DNA from: an uncultured Pseudomonas sp.
GTDB taxonomy: Bacteria; Pseudomonadota; Gammaproteobacteria; Pseudomonadales; Pseudomonadaceae
Length of the DNA stretch: 64,000 nucleotides
NCBI RefSeq assembly: GCF_913774235.1
Contig: NZ_CAJYDW010000005.1
Span: 434,001 to 498,000, forward strand
Direction: 5' to 3'
Shown here: one piece after another, positions 1 to 8,543 of the stretch
Numbering within the stretch: the first letter of the stretch is position 1
Layout of the letters: the number at the start of each line of letters is the position of its first letter
Translations under genes and position numbers: made by a program
Notes under the pieces: generated by a model
What the model was told of the DNA's origin: nothing
Seen by the model: the letters and a program-made list of their open reading frames with translations, nothing else
Database searches by the model: none

Positions 1-1803
1 CACTATTGCCGCTTTTCTTTAGCATCTTTACAGCAGAATCCTATTGATGCATCTATCCATGGGGGGCTATTGTTGGCAAGTCTTAGCTTGAAGGATAGCA
101 TTCCGCAAGATTTTCAATATAGAGTTTTAAGTGCGCTATTTACTTTTTTTAGAAATATACATGATTGCGATACGGCGGATAGTTTGTATGAAATGATCAT
201 GTCCCTTGAATACATTGGGCCCTATAATAGGCAAAAAACACATACAGCGTATCTTAATTTGCTATTAATGAGCGATTCAGAAAAGGCTCTATATGCAGCA
301 AATGACTTCGCTACAGAGAATCTGGAAGAAATATTACGATTTGGCGATGCATCAGCGGTGCCTTGGCTTGCGATCATCAGTAGCCTAAAGTTTTTACATC
401 CACAGCAGTTTCATACGAAGCTTGGTTTGGTTTCTCTAGAAAGTCACATTGAATCAGTTTTGTCCGAAAATCAAATAGAAAGTATCCGTGATGCAATTTT
501 GCCTCGGCGAGGCAGCACTAAAAAAATGATAATAGATGCGCTCGATAAGTTGCATTTAACGAGAAACGGGAATGATCATATTTATGAGGTAAACAGGTTG
601 CAATTTAGTGCTGCAAGGCTATTAGAAAGCTCCCTAGAAATCGGCGACATTGAGGGGGTTGTGCTCGCACATCGTGTTATGTCGGACGGTAGTTTGGCAT
701 TTGAGTTAAACAGCCTGGGCGAAAGGAAAATAATTCGAAGCGATGACGTTGGTCTAAATGGATTTAAAGGAAGAAATGAAAAGTATTTTGAGATGGTTTG
801 TAGGGAGTTATTATTGTGCGATAAGTATCGCTATGTTTGGTTGGGTTTTGATGGCGAAAAGCTATATTATTTAATTTGTGAAGATGGTCAATTTTTACCC
901 TGCGGGATTGTTCCTAATATTTCCAAAGCACAGGTTTTTGTTTGGCTTGAAAAGGATTTGCCTAAATTGGGTTTTAACGACAGTCCGATTACGACAGGGC
1001 CTTTAATAACACGTGAAGATATTTGGCTAGAAGAAAGCAAGTCTATACGAAAAAATCTTCCTAAATTGTATTTACCAGAAAGTAAAAAAAACACGATTGT
1101 TTTTTGTGACATAGAAATGTCTTGTTTTCCACATAATTTTATTAGTGAGCCAAATGACGGTGAAATTAGTCGAATCATCTGTAACCCTCTGTCGCTAGAT
1201 AATTATCTGCGTTACAAGCCATTGCATATAGATGTATCGGAAGTTTCTATTTGGGCGCCTATTGAGGCCGATGATACTGCTATTTTGTTGGCTCATGGTC
1301 GTTTGATTAGTTGCATGGCTGAGTATAAATTAATTTTGTCAGAAAGCATGGTTCCCAATTTTGAGCGTCAAACAGATATTAAAGCATTTATTTGTCATGG
1401 AGGTAGATCCAAGAATGGTGGATTTACAGGGTTATATCCAAGTGACGATAAAAAATATATTTCATCCTCTATCCTAGGTAGCGGTAAGGTGGCTGTACTA
1501 TTTATTTGTCATGGTGGGCACGTCAATTCTGACGTTTACGCTAGAAGTTTCCAGGCCTTAGCAAAGAATCTACTATCGGCAGGTTACGAGGCAGTTATTG
1601 CGCCGTCTTGGAGTCTGAATGTTGTAATTCCAGGGCCTTGGATGACGGCGTTTATTGGTTTTTTGACGTTGGGGGGTAATATTGTAGATGCTAGTCTGTA
1701 TGCTAATAATAGGATCAAGAGCATATATCCAGTCGAAAGTGCTTGGGCTGCGATGCATGTGTTCGGTAATCCTCATGTTTATGGGAAAAGTTTAGAAGAC
1801 TAA
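1..1803 (+). CDS. CHAT-domain (caspase-like) protein, 5'-truncated by window edge
   Basis: The reading frame is open from the first base, so the true start lies outside the window; about 600 residues are visible. The N-terminal two thirds is helical and leucine-rich without an enzyme motif I recognise, and could be a TPR-like sensor region. The last ~150 residues look like a CHAT fold: a strand ending in FICHGG (His codon at 1396-1398, the expected catalytic His), a second strand LFICHGGH (Cys codon at 1507-1509, the expected catalytic Cys), then the helix-rich tail with VIAPSW and a closing FGNPHVYG. CHAT proteins are caspase-superfamily peptidases used as effectors in several bacterial defence systems. 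The gene is strikingly AT-rich compared with DNA after 4.7 kb and converges on the helicase gene. Fold assignment is by eye; function is inferred. Confidence 0.6.
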   Translation, partial: HYCRFSLASLQQNPIDASIHGGLLLASLSLKDSIPQDFQYRVLSALFTFFRNIHDCDTADSLYEMIMSLEYIGPYNRQKTHTAYLNLLLMSDSEKALYAANDFATENLEEILRFGDASAVPWLAIISSLKFLHPQQFHTKLGLVSLESHIESVLSENQIESIRDAILPRRGSTKKMIIDALDKLHLTRNGNDHIYEVNRLQFSAARLLESSLEIGDIEGVVLAHRVMSDGSLAFELNSLGERKIIRSDDVGLNGFKGRNEKYFEMVCRELLLCDKYRYVWLGFDGEKLYYLICEDGQFLPCGIVPNISKAQVFVWLEKDLPKLGFNDSPITTGPLITREDIWLEESKSIRKNLPKLYLPESKKNTIVFCDIEMSCFPHNFISEPNDGEISRIICNPLSLDNYLRYKPLHIDVSEVSIWAPIEADDTAILLAHGRLISCMAEYKLILSESMVPNFERQTDIKAFICHGGRSKNGGFTGLYPSDDKKYISSSILGSGKVAVLFICHGGHVNSDVYARSFQALAKNLLSAGYEAVIAPSWSLNVVIPGPWMTAFIGFLTLGGNIVDASLYANNRIKSIYPVESAWAAMHVFGNPHVYGKSLED

Positions 1804-1950
1804 TGAGAGTTAGCGGCAGCTTCTAGTTTTGTAACTATGAGGTTGCCTTTGTTATGTTGTTATATAGAATCGGTTCGCGCTTGTCCTGTTTAAAGTGGTG
1901 CTGAGAGGGCACGCTATAAGAATTTATTTTGTTTTTCTATGTGGGAATTA

Positions 1951-1976
1951 AATCTTAAAACCAAGCTCTCTTGGTT
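1951..1976 (-). terminator. Rho-independent terminator of the helicase unit
   Basis: A 6-bp stem AACCAA/TTGGTT around a 6-nt loop (1959-1976) is followed, reading the minus strand, by TTTT and AT-rich DNA. It lies just past the helicase stop, between the two convergent genes. Confidence 0.55.
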
Positions 1977-1998
1977 GGGTACTTGTATTTTGAACGGT

Positions 1999-3954
1999 TC
2001 AAAAGCCGCTCAGCTCACGAAATTTATTATTATTGTGATATTCAACCCACTCGATCACGTCATAAGGGATGTAAAGATTGCGTTTGGTGCGAGATATTGC
2101 GATGTAAACGGCGCATATCCGTTGGTCGAATTCATCGGTGTTTCTTAGTTTTTCAGTGGTGAGAAGAGCGGGCGTCAATAAAATATTGTCGAATTCCGTT
2201 CCTCCAGCCATTTCCGCCATCATCAGTAGATACCCTTTGTTAGACTGTCCTACATTGGCTCTGATCCGATTTGCGTCTGAAACGTTAAAGCCATTCTCTA
2301 ACTTTTTTTCCGCCCACAAAAAAGATTCATCAAACTGGTTTTCGTGGTGTAGTTGCTGCCAGTCTTTGAACTCGTTAAAGTAAAAATGTAACTCGCTGCT
2401 ATTGTCATTTGGACTGTAGTAGTCAGGTTTGAAAAATTTAACAGCGGAGCTTATAAAGCTCATAAGATCTTCTTGGGATTCTTTATTTGCGACTTGAATT
2501 GGGCGATGAGCTTCGCTTAGCTCAATAGCCCATTTTAATGTATCCCAGTAGCTGGCTGTCATGATAACGCAGCCCTCGGGTGGGGCGAAGTCAAGTGGGT
2601 AGTGTTTGATACATATATCTGTATCGCTAATGCCTTCGAAGGGTGTTTTTATTTTTTTTGAATGACGATTTATTAAGGGGTTTATGAATTTTTCAATATT
2701 ACGGCCAGATCGAACCGATTGAGATATCTCACTTTGCCGGATATCACGTCTTTTGGTCAATATTTTATGTTTTGCTTGCTGATATTCGTCCCCTAGAGTG
2801 ATTAATACTTGTCGGCCTCTTTTGATGATTTGCAAAAGAGAGTCAGGAGTGTCTTGGCTTTCATCAATGAGGACGTGAGTGTAGCGGCTTGGTATAGTGC
2901 AACCTTCTACAGCTGCGCGTTTTATCATTACTAATTCTGGGAATCCGGTCTTTTTGTCCCAAGCCGGATTCGACTGTATATATGACCAAAGAGTAATGGA
3001 ATACTGAAGAAGAACTTTTGCTTCCAAGTGGGATAAGGGCAGTCTAAAATCGGGTAGGTGGCTCTTTGATAGTGTGTGGCTACTAGAGAAGCAGTAGTTG
3101 GCTATTACCTTAAGGCAAATATCCAAAGTGGTGCGTTCATCGTAGTCCTGAATGCCCAAGATATTTAGTTGCTTAGCCAATACACCCTTGTTGGGTATGC
3201 TAGTAGATGGATTTTTTGTGGGATGATCTCTGTTTGGTAGAAGAGATTTTGCGAGAGCTTCAAAGGTAAATCCTGGCTTCTTACCGCGACCCTCCATGCG
3301 TTTGTGAAGAGCTACTAGCTTTTCGGTGGTTTTTGCTAATAAGAGTGTTCCATAGGGTGGTAAATAATCTATCAGCGCGCCCAGCAAGTGACTTTTGCCT
3401 ATTCCAGCATAGCCTTGTACGTGAATGTCCTCGCCTAAATTTGCTCGGAAAATTCTAACTAACCGATCTTGGGCTGGGCTCAGCCACAATTCGCGGAACC
3501 GTGGTGTAACCATTTGCTCGCTGAAAGGGATCTTTTTCTTTTTAATACGAATCTTGAAATTAAAATCCCATGTGCCGTCGCTCGCCAAATAATCTGCTTC
3601 TTCTACCTCTTCTTTTGTGAGAAGAATTATTTTTATATTTTTGAGATTATTTAATCCGGCGTGCAATTTCTTTTGGCTAAATAGTCTCTGTGCTTCTGAT
3701 AGTAAGCTTGAGTCTGCAGGTTTTTTTGAGTCAATTGACCATGCAATTAGTTTCGCTAAAATTTTTTCGATTGAATAAGGCGTGCTTTTCCCCGCGTTTT
3801 CTGCTAGGTGCTGGATCACTAAAACTGCAGCTAGCTCTGGGTTGGTCAGTTTGATTAAGGCTTGAGCTCCTTCTGCGCTTAATAGTATCTCGCAGGTCTC
3901 ATTTGCAATGGGCAGAAAAAGAGAATCGCCTGAATCAAGATGTTCCGGTTGCAT
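1999..3954 (-). CDS. Superfamily 1 (UvrD/Rep-like) helicase
   Basis: 651 residues. The helicase core starts near residue 155. Walker A is GYAGIGKS (181-188), Walker B is VLIDESQD (361-368), and motif III is LGDEYQQ (388-394). A motif VI-like stretch AISRTKRNLYI lies close to the C terminus. This set is typical of SF1 helicases that translocate on single-stranded DNA. The first ~150 residues match no domain I know and may carry specificity. The protein is shorter than UvrD (~720) and the 2B region seems reduced. The gene is AT-rich, lies 83 nt downstream of the small protein gene on the same strand, and converges on the CHAT gene. Many defence systems pair such helicases with a nuclease or protease effector, but no nuclease motif is visible here. 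Helicase assignment is firm; role is inferred. Confidence 0.85.
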   Translation of the reverse strand: MQPEHLDSGDSLFLPIANETCEILLSAEGAQALIKLTNPELAAVLVIQHLAENAGKSTPYSIEKILAKLIAWSIDSKKPADSSLLSEAQRLFSQKKLHAGLNNLKNIKIILLTKEEVEEADYLASDGTWDFNFKIRIKKKKIPFSEQMVTPRFRELWLSPAQDRLVRIFRANLGEDIHVQGYAGIGKSHLLGALIDYLPPYGTLLLAKTTEKLVALHKRMEGRGKKPGFTFEALAKSLLPNRDHPTKNPSTSIPNKGVLAKQLNILGIQDYDERTTLDICLKVIANYCFSSSHTLSKSHLPDFRLPLSHLEAKVLLQYSITLWSYIQSNPAWDKKTGFPELVMIKRAAVEGCTIPSRYTHVLIDESQDTPDSLLQIIKRGRQVLITLGDEYQQAKHKILTKRRDIRQSEISQSVRSGRNIEKFINPLINRHSKKIKTPFEGISDTDICIKHYPLDFAPPEGCVIMTASYWDTLKWAIELSEAHRPIQVANKESQEDLMSFISSAVKFFKPDYYSPNDNSSELHFYFNEFKDWQQLHHENQFDESFLWAEKKLENGFNVSDANRIRANVGQSNKGYLLMMAEMAGGTEFDNILLTPALLTTEKLRNTDEFDQRICAVYIAISRTKRNLYIPYDVIEWVEYHNNNKFRELSGF

Positions 3955-4037
3955 ATGGCCTCGTAGCTAAGGTGCAATCTTTAATTAATTTATTGATGCT
4001 TGTTTGATGTTTTTAGTTTTTTTGGCGACGGCGTGTG

Positions 4038-4331
4038 TCAGTCTTTAAGTGTTTTTGGTATATGGTCCCGGGCAAGCGATATCCTACGATCATCGTTTAG
4101 CCAGCCAAGCTCAATGAGCCTTTTGCGAAGCGGTTCTTTTGGTACACTGAGCGTAACGCTTAGCTCGGATAGTACTATGTTCGCAGTCATGATGTTGCAG
4201 TTTTGGTGGTCAATATATATGTGATATATGTGGCCATGACCACGCCATTTGATGTCGTGTTTTTTAAGAATTGGATGTAGATGCTTTGCTAAAAATTCAG
4301 GGAGCATCCATTCAGAAGGCGATATGCTCAT
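4038..4331 (-). CDS. Small putative winged-helix protein upstream of the helicase
   Basis: 97 residues from the ATG at 4331, chosen because AAGGA sits 5-6 nt upstream; an in-frame TTG at 4349 would add six residues. Not recognised. The C-terminal half (LSELSVTLSVPKEPLRKRLIELGWL) has the spacing of a helix-turn-helix followed by a small wing, so DNA binding is possible. The N-terminal half is rich in His and aromatic residues (GHGHIYHIYIDHQN). It is first in a minus-strand unit with the helicase and shares its low GC, so it may be a regulator or a third component of the same system. No function is claimed. Confidence 0.5.
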   Translation of the reverse strand: MSISPSEWMLPEFLAKHLHPILKKHDIKWRGHGHIYHIYIDHQNCNIMTANIVLSELSVTLSVPKEPLRKRLIELGWLNDDRRISLARDHIPKTLKD

Positions 4332-4738
4332 GCTTTTCCTTGCTATCAAGACTGACTTTTAAATGGTGGCTTCCAATTTTGCATGGAAATATTCCAAATG
4401 TCGTTATGTAGAAAAAATTCTACCGACCCTCATTCCCTTAGCAGCACCAATTAGCTCAATCCAATTGCCACATACGCTGCTTCCGTCTTCAGACGGTTCA
4501 ATCATCATACGCCAGTCTCGCAAATCAGGCGTAAGTCTGAGGACTTGTACCCAGCTTCCATACCAAGCTGGCTTCTGCTTACAGCAACGCGCAGTTGTGG
4601 CTGCTGACTCTTTCGCTCACCCAGTCAGACTAGGTAGCTGCGGCTCCTGCGGATTGGGGCGATTCCATCCGGATTTTTAAAGTGCTGTTTGGTTGACCTT
4701 CGATCTCGACTACAAAGCATGCCTGGAATGCCGCTGAC
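4332..4738. other. Gene-poor junction between AT-rich island and GC-rich chromosome
   Basis: Composition changes across this stretch. A minus-strand frame of about 70 codons ending in TAA near 4412 reads like a protein tail (…DWRMMIEPSEDGSS…), but a TGA cuts it upstream near 4620 and I see no start. It may be a relic or a non-coding repeat. A hairpin CTGACT/AGTCAG lies around 4600-4626. No tRNA, integrase or recognisable att duplication was found. Confidence 0.3.
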
Positions 4739-5155
4739 CTAGTCAGATGGAGGGTGACGCTTCACCATCGGCAACACCACCTCCCGCGTCAGCGGCGCCA
4801 ACTCCAACTCACAAGCCTCCAACACCGAAACCCACACCGCCTCCTCAATTTCAGCCGCTGGAATCGCCTCATCTCCAGGCTTCATGGCTACCCTATACAA
4901 CGCGCAATCAACCATGAAGCCAGGCTCATTGGCCGCTGGAGCCTGATACCGGCCAAGAAAGGTGGCGTCTCCGGGATCGATGACGAGACCAAGCTCCTCG
5001 TTCAGCTCCCGTACCAGGGCATCCAGCGGTTGCTCTCCACGATCGATCTTCCCTCCCGGCTGCATGAACGCCGAGGTGCCACGCTTGCGCACCAGTAGCA
5101 GTTGCTGGTGCTCGTTCAGCAGCACGGCTGCTGCGATGTGGAGGGTGGTCGTCAA
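4739..5155 (-). CDS. NUDIX hydrolase
   Basis: 138 residues from a TTG at 5155 with GGAG 8 nt upstream. The frame stays open to 5395, but that extension is low-complexity and unlike the family. The NUDIX box (G-x5-E-x7-RELxEELG) is intact: GGKIDRGEQ, then RELNEELGL. Such enzymes hydrolyse nucleoside-diphosphate-linked compounds with Mg2+; the substrate cannot be told from sequence. The domain has normal length (about 130-140). Cytosolic, monocistronic, and the first GC-rich gene after the AT-rich block. The start is uncertain. Confidence 0.8.
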   Translation of the reverse strand: MTTTLHIAAAVLLNEHQQLLLVRKRGTSAFMQPGGKIDRGEQPLDALVRELNEELGLVIDPGDATFLGRYQAPAANEPGFMVDCALYRVAMKPGDEAIPAAEIEEAVWVSVLEACELELAPLTREVVLPMVKRHPPSD

Positions 5156-5468
5156 TGTCTGGACTCCGCTGGTTGGAGGGACCTTTCGGTCGCGAAGCCG
5201 TGAATCCTTGGACAGGGCAGGCGACTGGGGTGGGAGTGTACCTCGCTCAGCCAGGTCGCTTCGGTCGCGTCTAGCGGCGGAAGGTTCTGCGCACTTTTCT
5301 TTGACGCTCACGGGGAGGGGAGGGGAGGCGGTTTGCGTACGTAACCTATTGCCCAGTAAATAAAAACTGCCATCAGACTGCCGCCATAACGTCACACAAC
5401 CGCTCTAGCCTCGCCGCCTCGTAGCAACTTGTAACAGGTTGTATCTACCTAGCTAAGGGGAAGAGTCG
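5156..5468. other. Intergenic region upstream of the phosphatase autotransporter
   Basis: 313 nt with no convincing gene. It holds the leader of the divergent NUDIX gene and, nearer 5469, the possible PHO box annotated separately. A purine-rich run (about 5310-5330) has no obvious role. Confidence 0.4.
5367..5395 (+). promoter_or_regulatory. Possible PHO box (three 7-mers at 11-nt spacing)
   Basis: CTGCCAT (5367), CTGCCGC (5378) and ACGTCAC (5389) start exactly 11 nt apart, the period of PhoB sites (consensus CTGTCAT with 4-nt spacers), with 1-2 mismatches each. The end is 73 nt before the start of a phosphatase gene. Weak matches, but spacing and context fit. Confidence 0.4.
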
Positions 5469-8400
5469 GTGAAACGTTCAGCTAAAAAACCCGCAGTGAT
5501 CACGGCCGTATTCACGGCATCGCTGTTGGCGGTGTCGGTGCAGGCCGCCAGCCGCTCGGGCAACAACGCCATCAATGGCGTCGATCTGCTATCGGGCTAC
5601 AACAAGCTCTGGACGCCCGGCGCGACCTGGGACACCGGTACGCCTACTGCCCTGGGGGCGCCCATTCTGCAGCGCAATATCCAGTACGTGGTCGATCTCG
5701 CGAAGACCCGCACCCAGGCTCAGGAAATAGCGGCCTATTACGATGACCGCCGCGACCAGAGCTACAGCATGATCAGCGGTCTGGGCTCCCTGGCCAGTGC
5801 CTACCAGGCGGCGTCCGGTGCCTTCACCACCATCCCGGTGTTCGACGCCTCCACCCAGACCACCAAATACACCGACAACGGCAACGGTGCCGGCGACGCC
5901 AACTCGCAGCTGGGCAAGGTGGTTCAGCTGGTCCAGGCGATCCGCAACGATGCCTCCACCACCCCGGCGAAGAACGCCTACCAATATCCGCGCCCCTGGC
6001 GGCAGGCGGGCGTGGACATCGTGCCGCTGTCGCTGCGTCCGGCGCTCAGTACCACGCCGCAGACCGATGGCGGTTTCCCGAGCGGCCACACCAACGCCGC
6101 CTACCTGGCGGCCATAGGCTTCGGTTATGCCGTGCCCCAGCGTCTGAGCGAGGAACTCTTCCGCGCCTCCGAGCTGGGTAACAACCGCATCCTCGCCGGC
6201 ATGCATTCGCCGCTGGACGTGATCGGCGGGCGCATCACCGCCACCTATTTCGCCATCGACAACCTGGTCAACAATGCCCAACTGCGTAGCGATGCCTTCG
6301 CCCAGGCCCAGGCCTTCTTCACCCAGCAGTGCGGTGGCGACATCAACAACTGCATGGACAAGATCGATCCGGCTACCGACCGGCAGTCCCAGCACGCCCA
6401 GGACAAGGCGCTGTATACCGCCCGCATGACCTACGGTTTTGCCCCCGTCGGCCCGACCAACCTGGCGCCGGTGGTGCCGGTCAATGCCGAGGTGCTGCTG
6501 GAGACCCGCTTCCCCTACCTGAGCGCCAGCCAGCGGCGCGATGTGCTGGCCAGTACCGAGCTGTCTTCCGGTTACGTGGTGATCGACGAATCCAACGGCT
6601 ATGGCCGCCTCAACCTGATGGCCGCCGCCGACGGCTATGCGGCCTTCAACGGCAATGTCAGCGTCAACATGGATGCCAGCCTGGGCGGCTTCAACGCCCG
6701 CGACGCCTGGCGCAACGACATCGGCGGCAGCGGCAGCCTGACCAAGAACGGCAGTGGCGAACTCATCCTCAGCGGCTTCAACACCTACAGCGGCGGGACG
6801 GTCATCAACGGCGGTACCCTGCGCGGCTATGCCCAGGCCTTCGGCAGCGGCGACATCACCGACAACGCCACCCTGGTGCTGGATCAGTCGGTCAATGACA
6901 GCCTGGCCAACAACCTGCACGGCAACGGCAGCCTGGTGAAGACCGGGGTCGGCTCCCTGAGCCTGACCGGCAACAGCGACTTCTCCGGTACCACCACCGT
7001 CAACCAGGGCCGCCTGGCCATCAATGGCAATCTCGGCAATTCGGCGGTCACGGTCAACTCGGGTGCCACCCTCGGTGGCAATGGCAGCCTCGCCAGCCTG
7101 CGCGTGACCCAGGGCGGTATCCTCGCGCCCGGCAATTCGGTGGGCCAGCTCAACGTCAATGGCAACGTGACCTTCGACCAGGGCTCGATCTACCAGGTCG
7201 AGACCGATGCCACCGGCCGCGCCGACCGCCTGGTCGCCACCGGCACCATCGCGGTCAATGGCGCCACCCTGGCGCTGGTCTCCAGCCCCTACTGGCAGCC
7301 GCTGGGCAGCTATCAGCTGCTGAGCGCGGGCAATGGCCTGAGCGGCAGCTTCGGGCAGATCCAGTCCGACTTCGCCTTCCTCACCCCGACCCTGAGCTAC
7401 GGCGCCAACCAGGCGACCCTGAGCCTGCCGCGCAACGGCGTGGCCTTCGCCGACCTGGCCGACGGTCGCAACGCCCGCGCTGCCGCGGCGGGGCTGGATA
7501 GCGCCGGTGCCGGCAATGCGCTGTGGAATCAGGTCGCCGCGACCAACGCCGCTGGCGCGCGGAGCACCTTCCAGAGCCTGGGCAACGAACTGCATGCCTC
7601 GACCAAGACGGTGCTGGTGGAAGACAGCCGCCTGGTGCGCAACGCCATGGCCGAGCGCCTGCACGACGCCCAGGACGACGCGCCGTCCAGCTCTGGCATC
7701 CAGGGCCTGGCCGGTACGCCCGAGCGTGGCCTGGTCTGGACCCAGGCCCTCGGCGCCTGGGGGCGCAACGATGGCAGCCATGACGCCAGCAGCCTGGACA
7801 GCCATAGCCATGGCCTGCTGATCGGCGCCGACCTCCCGCTGGACGGTGGCTGGCGCGCCGGTGGCCTGGTGGGCTTCGGGCATACCGATCTTGACCTGCG
7901 CGACGAGTCGGGCTCGGCCACCAGCACCGATTACCACCTGGGTCTCTACGCCGGTAACCAGTGGGATGCGCTGAGCCTCAAGCTCGGCCTGGCCCATAGC
8001 TGGCATTCGGTGGAAGCCCGCCGTGATCTCACCATCCTTGGCGCCAATCAGCACCTGGCGCCCGACTATGACGCCGGCACCACCCAGGCCTTCGGCGAAC
8101 TGGCCTACCGGATCGACGCGGGCAGCCTGAATCTTTCGCCCTTCGCCAACCTGGCCCATGTGCACCTGCAGACCGACGGCTTCCACGAGCGCAGCGGGGC
8201 GCTGGACCTGGACAATCCCCGGCAGAACACCGACGTGACCTTCAGCACCCTGGGCCTGCGCCTGGCGAGCAAACCGCTGGGTGACTGGAAGGTGGTCCCC
8301 AGTGCCACCCTGGGCTGGCGCCATGCCTTCGGCGATACCACCCCCGAACAGCAGGCGGCCTTCGCCGGCGGACCGGACTTCAAGCTGGTGGGCGCGCCCA

Positions 8401-8543
8401 TCGCGCGGGAAGCGGCGGTGGTACAGGGCGCCTTGGACATGCAGCTGACCGAGGTGGTGTCGCTGGGCCTGGGCTACGACGGTCAACTGAGTGGTCGCAG
8501 CAAGGACCAGGATCTCAACGCCCGTCTCAGCTGGCGCTTCTAA
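5469..8543 (+). CDS. PAP2-family phosphatase fused to a type Va autotransporter
   Basis: 1024 residues from a GTG with AAGGGGAAG upstream. Residues 1-27 form a Sec signal peptide (KRSAKKP, hydrophobic core, VQA-AS). A PAP2 acid-phosphatase domain follows, with the full signature: K168-x6-R175-P176, P204-S-G-H207 and R240-x5-H246-x3-D250. Residues ~415-560 are glycine/asparagine-rich repeats with a passenger-associated transport repeat (NGSGELILSGFNTYSGGT). The last ~260 residues are an outer-membrane beta-barrel ending in …LSWRF, with the C-terminal Phe needed by the BAM machinery. The predicted product is a phosphatase displayed on or released from the cell surface to take phosphate from organic phosphomonoesters. 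A possible PHO box precedes it. Its stop overlaps the convergent LysR gene by 4 nt. Domain calls are firm; substrate is unknown. Confidence 0.9.
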   Translation: MKRSAKKPAVITAVFTASLLAVSVQAASRSGNNAINGVDLLSGYNKLWTPGATWDTGTPTALGAPILQRNIQYVVDLAKTRTQAQEIAAYYDDRRDQSYSMISGLGSLASAYQAASGAFTTIPVFDASTQTTKYTDNGNGAGDANSQLGKVVQLVQAIRNDASTTPAKNAYQYPRPWRQAGVDIVPLSLRPALSTTPQTDGGFPSGHTNAAYLAAIGFGYAVPQRLSEELFRASELGNNRILAGMHSPLDVIGGRITATYFAIDNLVNNAQLRSDAFAQAQAFFTQQCGGDINNCMDKIDPATDRQSQHAQDKALYTARMTYGFAPVGPTNLAPVVPVNAEVLLETRFPYLSASQRRDVLASTELSSGYVVIDESNGYGRLNLMAAADGYAAFNGNVSVNMDASLGGFNARDAWRNDIGGSGSLTKNGSGELILSGFNTYSGGTVINGGTLRGYAQAFGSGDITDNATLVLDQSVNDSLANNLHGNGSLVKTGVGSLSLTGNSDFSGTTTVNQGRLAINGNLGNSAVTVNSGATLGGNGSLASLRVTQGGILAPGNSVGQLNVNGNVTFDQGSIYQVETDATGRADRLVATGTIAVNGATLALVSSPYWQPLGSYQLLSAGNGLSGSFGQIQSDFAFLTPTLSYGANQATLSLPRNGVAFADLADGRNARAAAAGLDSAGAGNALWNQVAATNAAGARSTFQSLGNELHASTKTVLVEDSRLVRNAMAERLHDAQDDAPSSSGIQGLAGTPERGLVWTQALGAWGRNDGSHDASSLDSHSHGLLIGADLPLDGGWRAGGLVGFGHTDLDLRDESGSATSTDYHLGLYAGNQWDALSLKLGLAHSWHSVEARRDLTILGANQHLAPDYDAGTTQAFGELAYRIDAGSLNLSPFANLAHVHLQTDGFHERSGALDLDNPRQNTDVTFSTLGLRLASKPLGDWKVVPSATLGWRHAFGDTTPEQQAAFAGGPDFKLVGAPIAREAAVVQGALDMQLTEVVSLGLGYDGQLSGRSKDQDLNARLSWRF

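Noticed and set aside
4363-4680. Plus-strand frame of 105 codons in the island junction
   Set aside because: No ribosome-binding site or family features; Cys/Ser-rich composition looks random.
5156-5395. N-terminal extension of the NUDIX frame
   Set aside because: Low-complexity, charged and unlike any NUDIX N terminus; TTG at 5155 with GGAG fits better.
5589-8486. Very long minus-strand frame opposite the autotransporter gene
   Set aside because: Antisense shadow of a GC-rich gene; the plus strand has signal peptide, catalytic motifs and barrel.
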